Shown here piece after piece: positions 41,996 to 53,465 of a DNA stretch of 64,000 nucleotides (the stretch's first letter is position 1; the number at the start of each line of letters is the position of its first letter). The position numbers were made by a program, and so were the translations under genes. The stretch covers positions 4,379,001 to 4,443,000 of the forward strand of contig NC_089731.1 of the NCBI RefSeq assembly GCF_035083965.1. The letters run 5' to 3'. The notes beneath the pieces are model-generated. The model saw only the letters and a list, made by a program, of their open reading frames with translations. It did not search any database and was not told the DNA's origin. The DNA comes from Branchiostoma lanceolatum. Its lineage: Eukaryota > Chordata > Leptocardii > Amphioxiformes > Branchiostomatidae.

Positions 41996-44900
41996 ATGAT
42001 ACCCAGGATGTTGGACGTCTACCTGGTGGTGCTTGTTTCCCTGTCGCTCTTCCACGGGACCTCGGCTTGTCCGAAGTACTGCGAGTGTTTTGACCTGGAG
42101 AAGGACGAGTACTCGGTGTCGTGTCACGGGCCGAACATCACCGCAATCCCGAGGGATATCCCCAAGAACACCACATACATGGATATAAGTAAGGCAACTT
42201 TAGCCTCTACCAGGCTCCACAGGCGACTGGAAAGAGTAGAAATTGGCCAAATACACAAAAAAGAACATACAAGAGAAGTTAGTCTGCTATAGGGGTACAG
42301 TCTAGGATGGCATATTGGACCCTCTCTCCGTAGCCGACTCCCTTAGCATACTATTCACTCTATTTGACCAATTTCTACTATTTTCCAGCCATCCGCGGAG
42401 CCTGGTAGGGGCTTAGGCAACTTAGCAATGATATCAATTTATGGGGAAAAATAACGATATAAGAACACTTCAGTTCAAGAATTATGTCATACATTTCTGT
42501 ATCATAAAAAAGACATTCATAAATCAGCAGTACTCCCTTGGAAATCAGTTACTCAGTTAACTGAAGGGACTACCCTTAAGATTTATAAATACATAAGTAA
42601 ATAAATGCCAGACAGTATGATATATGCATGCCCTTGGACCTATTTATTGTCTTATAATGTATGGGGTTGCTTTTTTTTACAATATATCATATATGACTGT
42701 ATGCTATCTTTTTGTTTCAAATAAAGTCCAATAAAAATACAACTTAGCAATGCTGAGTAGTTTTGCGTAAATAAAGCCAATATAGCAGTTTTTGTTGTCT
42801 TTGTTACAATACCATTATATTAACTAACGAGGGTGTTCCGTACAATAGGTTTCACACCGATAACCATGCTTCGACGAGGCGATTTTGTCGACATCCCCAA
42901 ACTCCAAGAGCTGAATGTTTGGTGGAACCTCAATCTGACGATGGTTGAACTCGGAACGTTCGACAACCTGCCTACCATCACGGCGCTCGGACTCTACAAC
43001 AACTCTTTCACCAAGCTGCCGCCCGGCCTGTTTGACAAGCTGACGAATCTCACCCGATTTGACGCCCATAACAGCAGGTTAGAGACCATTCCTCGTGGCC
43101 TGTTCACTGACCACCCTTCTCTCCAGGAGATCAGCCTTTTCTACAACAATATTGCTCATCTAGAGGCGGGAGCTTTCAGTGGCATTCCACACCTGAAGGA
43201 ATTGATTCTCTTCGAAAACGAACTCACTTCTCTGGACAAGTCCGTATTCGTGGGTTCACCAAAGCTGACGTCACTAAATGTAGATGGCAACTTCATCACC
43301 AGTATTGACAAAGATGTCTTCTCAGAAACACCGCATTTCCAAAACTTAAACCTGAATGACAACAAAATCCACACCATAGAGGCGGGTGCCTTTTCACCAC
43401 TCCGTCACCTCCAATCAGTGTCCCTCTCAAGTAATCAGCTTACCAACATCGAGGGTATTTTTCAAGACCTCCTAGAACTCGAAACTATCACTCTGGATGG
43501 AAACCAAGTCTCAAAAATTAACGAGACTACGTTTGTCAATCTTCCTGGACTTACCTCACTGTCCATGAACTACAATAACATCAAAGAAGTGGTGGATCAT
43601 GCGTTCAAAGATCTTGACGGCCTTCTAACTCTGTCCTTGGATAATAACGAGATTGAAGAAATCAACCTGGTGGGTCTGAGCTCCCTGATGACGCTGTATC
43701 TTGAATCAAACAAATTGAAATATTTTCCAGCTAATCTACTATACGCCTCACAAATACAGACGCTGTCTTTGGAGGATAACCCGATCCAAGAACCACTGGA
43801 AAATGGCCAATTTTTAGCCTTGTTCAGGTGAGCTAGCGATATAGATGTGATAGAATTCTTCCTACACGATAGAATAATATCATACACAGAGAAATTCTAT
43901 TCACGCGTATTGTCACCAGAGTGCATTATGGTGAAGGTATCAATAAGACTTAAAATCACCACTTACAAAACTGATATCTATCCACAACTTTAAACGTTTA
44001 ATTACGTTTGTTAGTCTCCATGCTACCAACATGTATAGTACTGAGATACTTAATGAACAAATTAGTCAGTTGTATAAAATTGAATACTTTTGATGCATTT
44101 AAGTTCGCGTGGTTTTTATTTCGCGGTCGGAGAAAATGGAGTGTTCGGGGTGGTTTTAAGTTCGCGTTTGAAACTGTTACAATAGTAGCGCTACAGTCAT
44201 AGGTGGGCAAAACGTTTCGCGGCGATAGTTTTAAGTTCACGCTGAAGAACTTACTACGAAAACCGCGAACATAAAACCACCGCGAACATTTCTGCATTTA
44301 CAGTATGATATTGACAATGTATTAACAGTTGTACATAGGCTGTACATGTACTATATATGGCTAAAGCATGTTGTTCACATCTCTTCTAACCAGGCTCTCT
44401 CGGCTTTACCTGTCGAACATTACCTGTCTGAAGTTGGCGGGAACTCTGAACCCCAAGGCTCTGTGTGGTTCAGACGCCCTAGACGAGGTGTGGCTGTCCT
44501 ACAACGGACTTTCCACTCTCCCATCTACAATCTTTGAGTGTACTCCAGTCGTGTCCACTCTCTGGCTACAGAACAACAACCTGACGGAGCTGAGTCCTCG
44601 CTTGTTCCACGGGATGACCGAGCTGACCTGGCTGGACCTGTCCTATAACCGCCTCAGCCGCCTGGATCCGGACATGTTCACCGGGCTGGACAAACTCAGA
44701 ATCCTAGACCTCACAGGTGGGGACATTTGGTGGTTTGGTGTGGGTTTTTTTACATTTAAAGCGTTATGTCACAGGTCTGTGGTACGTTGGCTACCTCACT
44801 GCGACCTAAATTGGAATTTGTGGTACCCTTGACTTTGTAATAGGACAAACTCAGACTCTTAGATCTCACAGGTGGGAGAAGTTGGCTGCTTGAGTGTTTA

Positions 44901-46035
44901 CCTTTAAAGCGCGAGTACTAGTGTCTCGCTGCTCTGTGGCACGTTGGCGACTTCGCTGCGACCTAAATTGAAATTTGTGTTACCCTTGACTTTGTAATTG
45001 GACAAATTTAAACTCAGAATCTAAGATCTCAGGTTGGGAAACTTGGTGGTTCTATTCAACGTTTGCACAGTCTGTATATGCTGTCTCCAGATTGGCATAT
45101 TATTAAATAAATAAATACCAGCCAACCAGGGCTAGGCATGTCGGCAAGTTTTTTTAGGGTCTGTCGCGTGATCGGAAACACAGCATTTTCCCCAGTCTTA
45201 CCTATTAAAGCTACGTCTCCATATGGTCTGATTATAAAGTGTCACCCATCATGTCTGTTACACAGGAAACAACTTCACCAACATGGCGCACGTGGCTCCG
45301 ACTCTGGCCAGTCTTCCTATCCTGGCATCACACGATCTGGACAAGAACCCGTTTGTGTACCTCGGCCCTGAGTCCTTCCCTACCCCAATGAAGCACGCTA
45401 CAGCCCTAGATGTGTCCGGGGGACATATTCACGTGGTGGACGAGGGGACCTTCACAGCCGCCACTTTCCCCAACCTCACCCGGCTGCTGATGTATGATGG
45501 GAACCCTCTGCACTTTGTACCTGCCGACATACTGAAGTGGCTTCACAACCTCACAGCCTTCATCGCCGACAACGACCCTTTCCACTGTGACTGTCAGATG
45601 AAGGGCTTCGCTACATGGCTGGGCGAACAAACCAAACCTCCGTTTGTCTATCTGTTCTGTGCCAGCCCTCCGAGTCTCAAGGGTAAGAATCTTAATGATG
45701 TTCCCCTCGCCAACCTGACCTGCGACTGCCAACACGAAGAAGCGCCCTCTATCGACACCAGCGGGAGCGACACCTCCGTTCATGAAGGCCAGACCGCCAT
45801 GCTGAAGTGTAAGATTTCAGGCTGTCCCGAAGCGGAGTTTTTCTGGACCACCCCGACTGGAGCCATGTTGGCTGTGGAGTCGGGGTTCCCTAGGATGGAG
45901 GTACTGGACAGCGGTGCCCTGGTGGTGACAGAAGCGAGGGAGGAGGACACAGGGGTGTACACCTGTACCGCTGTCAACTACAGGGGCAAGGCTAGAAAGG
46001 AGATCGCTCTTCGAGTTCTTGTGAACGATCCTTAG
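41996..46035 (+). CDS. Secreted LRR-Ig protein, four exons
   Basis: Exons 41996-42188, 42849-43827, 44394-44716 and 45266-46035 join with compatible phases and GT-AG ends to 754 residues. Order: signal peptide (MIPRMLDVYLVVLVSLSLF), LRRNT cap (CPKYCECFDLEKDEYSVSC), a long run of about 18 LRRs across exons 2-4 (such as LPPGLFDKLTNLTRFDAHN, LDLSYNRLSRLDPDMFTGL), LRRCT cap (DPFHCDCQMKGFATWL, FCASPPSLKG, LTCDC), then one Ig domain with C...W...DTGVYTCTAVN at the C-terminus. There is no transmembrane segment or GPI-like tail, so secretion is predicted. The domain order resembles LRR-Ig matrix or adhesion proteins, a class expanded in amphioxus; the partner is unknown. Intron 1 holds a MITE just after the donor, and intron 3 contains copies of the end of exon 3. 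Confidence 0.9.
42201..42414. mobile_element. MITE, TAGNCTCTACCAG family, in LRR-Ig intron 1
   Basis: It starts TAGCCTCTACCAGGCTCC and ends GCGGAGCCTGGTAGGGGCTT, flanked by identical AGGCAACTT (42192-42200 and 42415-42423). The left duplication begins 3 bp after the exon 1 donor GT, so the insertion occurred almost at the splice site. Interior phrases CTCCGTAGCCGACTCCCTTA and CTATTTGACCAATTTCTACT are shared with the copies at 20341 and 20798. Confidence 0.8.
44086..44306. mobile_element. Dispersed inverted-repeat element (ACTGTAAATGCA family), copy 2
   Basis: It runs from TGATGCATTTAAGTTCGCG to CGCGAACATTTCTGCATTTACAGTA. The arms contain TTCGCGG and its complement, and the middle shares TAGTAGCGCTACAGTCATAG with 6104-6302. 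It is located in LRR-Ig intron 2. Confidence 0.65.
44745..45060. repeat. Tandem copies of the LRR-Ig exon 3 end within intron 3
   Basis: The exon 3 end plus donor (GACAAACTCAGAATCCTAGA and CCTCACAGGTGGGG) recurs with changes at about 44842-44880 and again, more decayed, at about 45000-45045. Each copy is preceded by ATTTGTG-TACCCTTGACTTTGTAAT. That preceding block is also found at about 48855-48890 inside a transposon-like element. Confidence 0.7.
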
Positions 46036-47369
46036 TATGGCTTTTATGAATCTTGCTTTTGCTGTAGCTAGCTACTCATTTACTCCGGGTTTAGAACAGC
46101 AATGTTTGTCTGTAATAGATGTTTTTGCTGGTAATTTCAATGTAAGCCAGTTACAGTGAAATGAGACAAAATGATAGAAGGTGGGAGAAGTTAAAACTTG
46201 CCTTAGACCATAGTTCCTCCCGGAACTTAAAGGCGGGAGAAAAGGTAATCAACTGCTTTTTAAACAGCATAAATGTGATTCTGTGATGTTTGTTGACAAG
46301 ACTTGACATAAGCACAAACAAATTGATAATAGCTACTGTATAAGCAAACTAAGGATTCGAAGTCACAAACTGAGCATTGAAACAGCATTGCACGGTTTGC
46401 ACCGTTGTGTTTTTGAAGGATTGTAAATTCCTAAGACCAGCTGTTCAAGGATAATAAAACTTTGTTAAAATAACACAATTGCGAATGTATTTCTTAATAG
46501 CTAATATGCTATACATGTAAAGGGAAAGAAATATGTAAGTCGAAAATTGAAATACTGGAGTAAGGTAATTTTAAAGAGAACCATGTATTTTTGGTTTGAA
46601 CATAATCGTGGTTACTAAGACGGTATTCTTATTTTAGATGATAATAACATGGCGATTTAACCAGATTATTCGTGATTTGGAGTAAAACAATGCCACCAAA
46701 AACTTAAAACTAGACCAGGGGCGAAAAATATATAAGATAAAAAATTACTTAGGAAGTGTTACGTATGTGCAAAGGTGTCCTCTACAATAAAATAAGATTG
46801 GAATAAGTTTAAAAACATATGTTTGAGAAAAATGTATACATACACATTGCATATAAACAAATGTTTCAAAACACGTCTTGATTTTTGTTAAAGGGATAGA
46901 ATCAAACACATAATACATGTTTGCGAAGGTGATATATCTTTTTGAATACAATAACGCATTTCACACAAATATATAAGTAAAACTATACGAATATTGAAAC
47001 GGTACTTTAAACTATTTCTGCCGAATAAGAATGGTGTTAAGAAAACTCCCTAATATTTAAAATAACACAAATATCGTCCCTGAAACACCTTGGATTGTAA
47101 AACACTATTGTTAAAAAAAACCCACAAACCTATGTAACGTTACATAAAGATATATACAATCCGTGTAAGTAGCGTATGTAGTTTAAATCATTTTGGCAAG
47201 TTACAAATAACGCCTAATGCTTGGATCACATTTTCAGGCCGGGTTGAAAATGAGCCAAGGCCATAGAAAATCTACTCAGAGATTAACCTTCTTCCTGCTA
47301 CTTAACCCCGTAACCAATAGAGAACTGGGCGCCAAATGGCTGCTAAAGGTTAAAGAGGATCGTGAAGTC
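46036..47369. other. Convergent 3' region between LRR-Ig and DDAH
   Basis: There is no gene. AATAAA at 46453-46458 is a likely poly(A) signal for LRR-Ig. The two genes converge here, so the DDAH 3' UTR must also lie in this stretch, but I see no unambiguous minus-strand signal for it. Confidence 0.5.
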
Positions 47370-50300
47370 TTAGAACAGAACCGAGCAGCAGGAGAGCCCG
47401 GCATCCACCTTCTTCAGCTCGCCCACCGACAGCTCGACGCGCCCAAACCCCATCAGCTTCTCCGCAAACGTCTGCAGCAAAAACATCGACAAACTTGGAT
47501 GAATGAATGTAGTAAAAACTATACCTTCCTTGACAAAAACAACAACAACGAAACTCCCTTCCACAGAGACAGAAAGCGTAACTTCACAATGATTAATGTA
47601 ATTAATCCGCATTACCTTGTAGCTGTTCGGCCACTCGTCCTCCCTACAGTGGATAACAGTCCCGTTCACGTGGATACAGTTCAGACCATCGTAATCAGGA
47701 ACCCACAACGATTCATACGTGTGTTCGCTGCTTTCACGGATGATCTGCAAATATATCCGATCTCATTTTATGTTACACATGGCGAATCATGTTTTTGTTG
47801 TTAAATTACATTGACATTACAATACTGGATACTACGACTACTACCATTACAAACTTCCTTACTTATTTAGTTCGAGCTAAAACAAAACAAAATCACATGT
47901 GTAAGTCTGTTTCAATCAACAAAATCTTATAAACTTTGTGAATTGGCCTGAATAACTATAACTAAATAGAGTCAATTCCACATTACCGAGAGGGTGTTTG
48001 TTGCCTTTTGTTCTAACATTTACAAAACCTTTGTAACAATCTATGTGAGATAAGTAACTGTTAAGAACAATTTCCAACATTTATTTGATGTTCTAAATAT
48101 TTTATGCTATGTTCCAACAGGTTAAACAAATTTCCAACATTGAACACATTATTTGTATTAGTTTCTAAACTGTTGCAACATAGATTGATCATTTGTTTGA
48201 ACATGTTCCAACATTCTACAAATATGATATAACTGGGTCAGTGGGCTGGGAACAGGGCAATTCACACATCCCTTCAAAGTATAGGGGATTAGGCCTAGGT
48301 GCCATGCATAGACACTTAAAGACAAAAGAGTTGCCAGTGTCCAGACGTGAAATCTAAAAATATACAGAGGCAGACAATAGAGCGTGATTAGCACCTACTT
48401 TTATGGGGGCAATAACCCAAATCTACCATTTTGAGAATGATGCAAAATGTTGGAACATGTTCCAACAGTAGAACAATCACACAGATGTTTGAAAACTGTT
48501 CTAAATAAAGAGATATTTGTGCAAATACTTTCATAATATTTCCAAAATATATAGATCAGTTCAAACATGTTCAGACTTTCATTTCTAATTGTTTGAACGG
48601 TCTGGAATTATTTTGACTGAAATAGTCTTTTCTCTAAAATTGTTCAAACTTATTAGCAATATCATCTGAAAACCCTCTCGGTGACATGGAATTGACTCTA
48701 AAGTCTCTAGTGATTTGATTTGTAACATGCGACATTATGAGAAGAAGAGTTTGTCTATATCGTACTTCCGGAAAGTAAACCTTGGTGCCAGATTCTTAGA
48801 CTTAGTGCCCCCCTCTTACTGGACCCGCGGCATGCTGGCGGCGTCGCTGCGTCCTTAACCGGATTTGTGTTACCCTTGACTTTATAATTGGAATATCATT
48901 CAGAACGTACAAGTATAACCAACAAGTCATACAAAGCTTAAAAAGATTCGTTTTTGTCGATGAAATTCGTTGAGTGCTGTGTCAATTCGATCGGCCGCAG
49001 CGACGCAGCCAGCGTGCCGCGGGTCCAGTGAGGGGGGGGGGGGGCGGCTTTAGTGCCTTCCCTATTGCTCACCTCCCAGGCCCTACGTCCCGCCTTGTGG
49101 TTCCCGACGGCGATGATACCCGGGCCCGCGCAGCAGACCAGCCCTTTCAGGTGGAACTCCGGCGGCTCCACGGGGATAGAGAACACGGGGTAGTCAGGGA
49201 AGGTTTCCGCGAGGATCTTCCGACCAGCTTTATTGGACTGTGTCGAGTCACCTACGAAGAACTCTTTTCCTGTCAGAACGGAACAACACGGAAGTAAATA
49301 GTGATCGATCCATTTCAAGTTCTCAACAAACAAACAAACTAACTAACTAACAAACAGAAAGACAGACAAACTAATGTTCCGATTCGCTACTCTCCAACTC
49401 CAAGCAGAGGTTGGTGGGGAAGATTGTGACCGTTTTATCATGTGCTGCGGACAAAAAACGGGGCATATGATAAAACGGTGACGATCTTCCACACCAACCT
49501 CTGCGGAGAGTACGATTCGCCTCCCAAGAGGACGACCGGTTTCATGGTTGGATAACAGACCTGTAAAGATGACGTCACCGCCCTCCAGTGTTGCTCCCTT
49601 GTCTTTTATCCTGTTTACCTCCAGACCTAAGTCCGTCAATAGCTTGTCGACGCAGTCGACCTGAAGAGCAAAGCAAACACGTTACGTATGTTTTGAAAAT
49701 AATCAAGTTCATGGAACGCAGTGAATTTATAGAATCATTTACCGTAATTAACACATAGTGAAAATCATTAAAACCAACATTTTCGACTGATCAGCTCTAG
49801 TCTTTTTGAAGGAATGAGCAATCCACTGCTTCTCACGGTGACTCTACAACCATCCCTCGACAGAGACGGGGGGCGCCATAGCCTTTTTGCAACTTATAAT
49901 AGTCCACTGCTCACCCAGTCACAGAAGCAGTGGATTACTTATTCCTTCACAGAGACTGGAGCTAATTAGTATATAATTTTGACTAAGTCCAATTTTTGTG
50001 TTGGCAGTATGCAGTTCAACTTTGATTGAGAATGACTTCTTATTTCCAACACAGATGAGGAATCTTTAATACCTCTTTCCGACGTGCTTTATCTGCGGGC
50101 CTGGTGACCAGCGCCCTGTTACCGACCACCACGCAGGTGTCCTCCACAAACGGGCAGTCCGGGGTGGCCTCGTCCGCCGGTAGGACGGTCACCTCTAGCC
50201 CCAGGTCCCTCAGGGCTTGGGTGTACCGCTCGTGGTCCTCCCGAGCTTTGCAGAGGTCTATGATGTCCTTCGATCGTCTTTTCTTCCACTTGAAGGCCTC

Positions 50301-50378
50301 GGAATTGTCCCGTATGGAGTCAGGAACCTCGCGCACTATGGCTCTGGAGTACTGTGGCAGGCTGTGGCCCTCAGCCAT
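47370..50378 (-). CDS. DDAH: N(G),N(G)-dimethylarginine dimethylaminohydrolase (DDAH), five exons
   Basis: Exons on the minus strand are 50378-50073, 49660-49561, 49269-49073, 47744-47616 and 47471-47370. Phases fit and give 277 residues, near the 285 of vertebrate DDAH1. The enzyme hydrolyses asymmetric dimethylarginine to citrulline and dimethylamine in the cytosol, relieving inhibition of nitric-oxide synthase. Diagnostic segments are CPFVEDTCVV (acidic residues ~79/80), TLEGGDVIFTG (~126-136), FHLKGLVCCAGP (His ~175) and the C-terminal LSCCSVLF (catalytic Cys ~273). All catalytic-site positions known in the family are present. Introns 1, 2 and 3 each hold at least one small transposon. 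Whether it groups with DDAH1 or DDAH2 cannot be decided by eye. Confidence 0.95.
47969..48698. mobile_element. 730-bp inverted-repeat element with TA flanks in DDAH intron 3
   Basis: The ends GAGTCAATTCCACATTACCG-AGAGGGT and ACCCTCTCGGTGACATGGAATTGACTC are inverted copies. TA lies directly outside both ends, as expected for Tc1/mariner-like insertion. The interior is built of recurring GTTCCAACA/TGTTGGAAC and TGTTCAAAC phrases and has no transposase. Confidence 0.7.
48810..49049. mobile_element. 240-bp element with 8-bp target duplication beside DDAH exon 3
   Basis: The left end CCCCTCTTACTGGACCCGCG and right end CGCGGGTCCAGTGAGGGGGG are inverted copies, extended by GCATGCTGGCGGCGTCGCTG and its mirror. 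TTAGTGCC flanks both ends (48802-48809 and 49050-49057). The right duplication is only about 15 bp from the exon 3 donor. Eight-base duplication suggests a hAT-type origin. Confidence 0.65.
49388..49512. mobile_element. Foldback MITE with perfect 8-bp target duplication in DDAH intron 2
   Basis: The ends are TACTCTCCAACTCCAAGCAG and CTCTGCGGAGAGTA, and the arms pair ACCGTTTTATCAT with ATGATAAAACGGT. CGATTCGC flanks both ends exactly (49380-49387 and 49513-49520). It belongs to the same family as 2297-2514. Confidence 0.8.
49792..49963. mobile_element. Foldback element in DDAH intron 1
   Basis: The arms AGCTCTAGTCTTTTTGAAGG and CCTTCACAGAGACTGGAGCT pair, as do AATCCACTGCTTCT and AGAAGCAGTGGATT. 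No target duplication is obvious. Confidence 0.55.
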
Positions 50379-51448
50379 CGGTCTTGGCTCTATATCTGGC
50401 TCTATATTAGTTTCTTGGATAAAACTTGAACGAAGGCCTGGTGAGCTTACAAGACCTTACAAATGAAAAGGGACCGTTATATGAATCATAAATGGCAGTT
50501 ATACCTTATAAACACTCCAGAGGCATGAAAATATAATTACCCCAGTGAAAAATCATACTAGATGAGATAAATCCAAACCTGTAACTTCTTGAAGTTGAAG
50601 TTTACCCGCTTTTTTCTGGGCCAAGCGGTTTGCCGTATCCCGGAAGTAAGTGTCGGACTTCCGTAGCAGTGTCATGGGTCAAGGCTGTAATGCAGTTCAC
50701 AATCGGTAGATGTCCTCGTTGGCTTGGCCTTCTCTGTCGGCACTGTCTGGACGACGGACGGTACTTCTCACCATGGTAACGCCTTTCTCCTAGCCTGACT
50801 AAATCGCGCTCCTAGCGTCCGGCCCGACTGTTACCGCCCCCTAGGGAGGGGGTCATTAACCCCAGTCACAAATGTCAATACCTTTATATGATCTTATATA
50901 ATTTAAAAAGATAAAAATACAACGAGGACGTGACGTTGAAGTTAGCTATCGAGTTAGTCGACAGTTGCATCTCCTAATACTTTCACTTCGGTTTATTCCA
51001 TAAATGCTCAATTATTCTTTAAACTAGAAAAAATCGCCTAACAGTGCGTCGTCCGCTATGTCTCGAATTATGTTAAGGCCGGCAAAGAAGGCTAATATAG
51101 AATATAATGATGAAGATTCTACAGTCACCATTTTCAGCCATATCTTGTTAATTCGTTATTGGTTCCTTTAGAGCAGTGGTCAATGGATTGTCTCTCGCTT
51201 TGCGAAATGATTACATTGTAACGTTACGTTGTGTGATTTTAGTAGAAATATCTTTTTTCTATTTCTTTTAGATAACTAAAGATATTTTTCCTTATTAAAA
51301 CTTGACTTGAATATTTGCGGTTATCTGTAGTTATTTCTGTTTTTACGTTGCTTATAGTCTTTCTATTTAAAAAAACAAAAAATTAATCGGAGAAAATCCC
51401 ATTATTATTGAGCACATACTGTTAGATAGCTCAAACAATTGCCGAGAA

Positions 51449-51921
51449 TAGGGGTGGGTACCGGTACATAAAATTCAGGTCCGGTCCAGGTCCAGGTCCA
51501 GAGGGTCAGGTCCAGGTCCGGACCTGTACCTGTACCTGATTAAAGTAGTGTCGCAGTACATCATATTTTGGAGAGAGAGACACACGTAAAAGTCTCCAAA
51601 TAAACGTAATGTCTGGAACGATATAATTTCTTAGGTTTGCACTTTGTCTCAAAATTATAACTATGCTCTCCTCGCCGTCCGTTTACTCATCCTTTAAGTG
51701 TTTCTAGATATGATTCACAGCTAACGTCTTCGATTCGTTAAATCTGCTGTTTTGTATTTTCTTAGACCAGTTATGTGGCCGCCTACTTGTAGCCTGGTAC
51801 TATGAATTTTCTAATCGGTCCATAGGCCGGTCCACTGATCTTTTACGGACCGTTTTTTTTGGACCGGTCCATTAAGAAATACCGGTTTTGTACCGGTACA
51901 CGGTACCGGTACCCACCCCTA
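51449..51921. mobile_element. Non-autonomous hAT element (TAGGGGTGGG ends, 8-bp target duplication)
   Basis: The ends TAGGGGTGGGTACCGGTAC and GTACCGGTACCCACCCCTA are perfect inverted copies, and GCCGAGAA flanks both (51441-51448 and 51922-51929). The (C/T)AGGGGTG terminus and 8-bp duplication are typical of hAT transposons. The interior has an AGGTCC tandem near the left end and no transposase. Confidence 0.85.
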
Positions 51922-52176
51922 GCCGAGAACAAAACTTGCAAAAGTGTCAAAACCGTCCAACAAATAAAAAGAGGCTTAGTGATCAAGGTTGATTTTCCGT
52001 GTTGCATTGAAATACCAATAGTATTAGTTTAAACGGCATAGAATTGTTACAAATTATTCCCACGCAAAATCAAACCACATTAAAAAGATATATTCACCTA
52101 TCATAACCTACAAACTCCGCCTCTTTGCCATATATGGTGACTCTCCTGCGGTATCCGGTATCACCTGGTCTTTGTT

Positions 52177-52196
52177 ATGCAAATGAGCTGACGTCA
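52177..52196 (+). promoter_or_regulatory. RhoGEF upstream promoter: octamer adjacent to CRE
   Basis: ATGCAAAT (52177-52184) and a perfect TGACGTCA (52189-52196) lie about 180 bp upstream of a likely non-coding first exon ending at donor GCGGTAAGA (GT at 52376). The pairing of octamer and CREB/ATF sites suggests a regulated promoter. The transcription start is not determined. Confidence 0.45.
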
Positions 52197-53046
52197 GAGG
52201 TCAGACGACCGGAAGAAGACCCCACTACTTTAAGAATCAAAACTTTGGTAGCGTAGCTGTAGGAAGTGACACATAATTTACCGCGGACAGCCGTTGTTGT
52301 AGACCTGTTTGTCTCAGAAACAGTCTGGTTGTAAGTAGGAGAGGACGGAGCATTCATCTTGGAGAAAATTTAGCGGTAAGAATGTTTTGTTGTCATTTTT
52401 GGGAGGATAAATTCTGGGTGTCCCAGAAAAAAGCACCTGATGCCCAAAGAAGTTTTGTAACAACATTACGCTGCTTTCCATTTTCTCTCGTCTTTCGTGC
52501 ATTTAAGTTGATCTTAGAAGAACACTGGCAAGCTGAATTTGCTAGATAAAAAGGGATTCTTCTAAAACCGAGGAAAAAAACCGAGGTAAAATCATTTGCA
52601 GACGACGGCTGGGGAGGACTTCAGACGATGTGGGGTGGGATGAGTTCCAGGAAAAAATGGCGGAAACTTATCCCCAAGCAGATGTTTGTTTGGGTTGGAA
52701 GAATTTACGACTGCCCAGCTTTTCTCGATCCGTGAGCTTTATTCGGTATTTGGGTTGAATATTGTAACGTTTTCAGTTGTAAGGGAAGGCATCAAAGTCA
52801 GGAAAGGGCAGCAAGGGTATCAAGGAAACGTGAAAATCTTACACCCCGACATCTTTGAGATTGTAGTATGAAACCCAACATGTCCCTAAAACAGACTGTT
52901 TTTATCTTCTGTGAGACGAAAACATAAACGTGCCGCCCAACTGACCCAGAAGTTTACTTAACCATGACAGACCCTAAGAGCAGCTGGGGTATGTCAGGAA
53001 TTGAGGAAAGGTGGATTTACGGTAGTTTACTAATAGTAGGGCAGGT

Positions 53047-53153
53047 TTATCCTCCAAGCAGATGTTGGGTTGAGTGGCTGTCAGAGAAGCCAGTCAGTCA
53101 CTGACTGAGTCAGGAAATCTTTGACCATGACCCCAACATGTGTTTGGAGATCA
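53047..53153. mobile_element. Foldback MITE in RhoGEF 5' intron
   Basis: It has a TCCTCCAAGCAGATGTTGGG left end and a CCCCAACATGTGTTTGGAGA right end, with GGGCAGGT and GGGCAGTT flanks (seven of eight match). It is a diverged member of the TCTCCAAGCAGA family. Confidence 0.55.
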
Positions 53154-53465
53154 GGGCAGTTTCGATAGCCCAGATAGTTTAGAATGATAATAACAGGTTT
53201 GATACAGTCATTCCTGTCAGGCAAAGTATAGGCAAACAACTACAAGTATCAATAAAGTATATATACTAATATAGTGACAGGGCCTTTAGTAATAGGGTGA
53301 TATCCCTGCATACATGTAAGGAGATGAAAGATTTACTGTAACAGTACTATGAGTATGAGGAAGTCCTGAATCAAGTCCTGAAAAGAATATTTGGGATTGT
53401 GTTCTAAAGCTATCATTTTCAATACAGTTTTGTCACTAACCAACCCCTTTTTTTCATTTCCAGCA

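Larger units (their letters stand above)
50379..52340. other. Divergent intergenic region between DDAH and the RhoGEF gene
   Basis: DDAH (minus) and the RhoGEF gene (plus) start at opposite ends of this stretch. It contains a non-autonomous hAT-type element (51449-51921). No other gene is seen. The DDAH promoter should lie near 50400-50850, where GC content rises, but I see no defined core motif. Confidence 0.5.
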
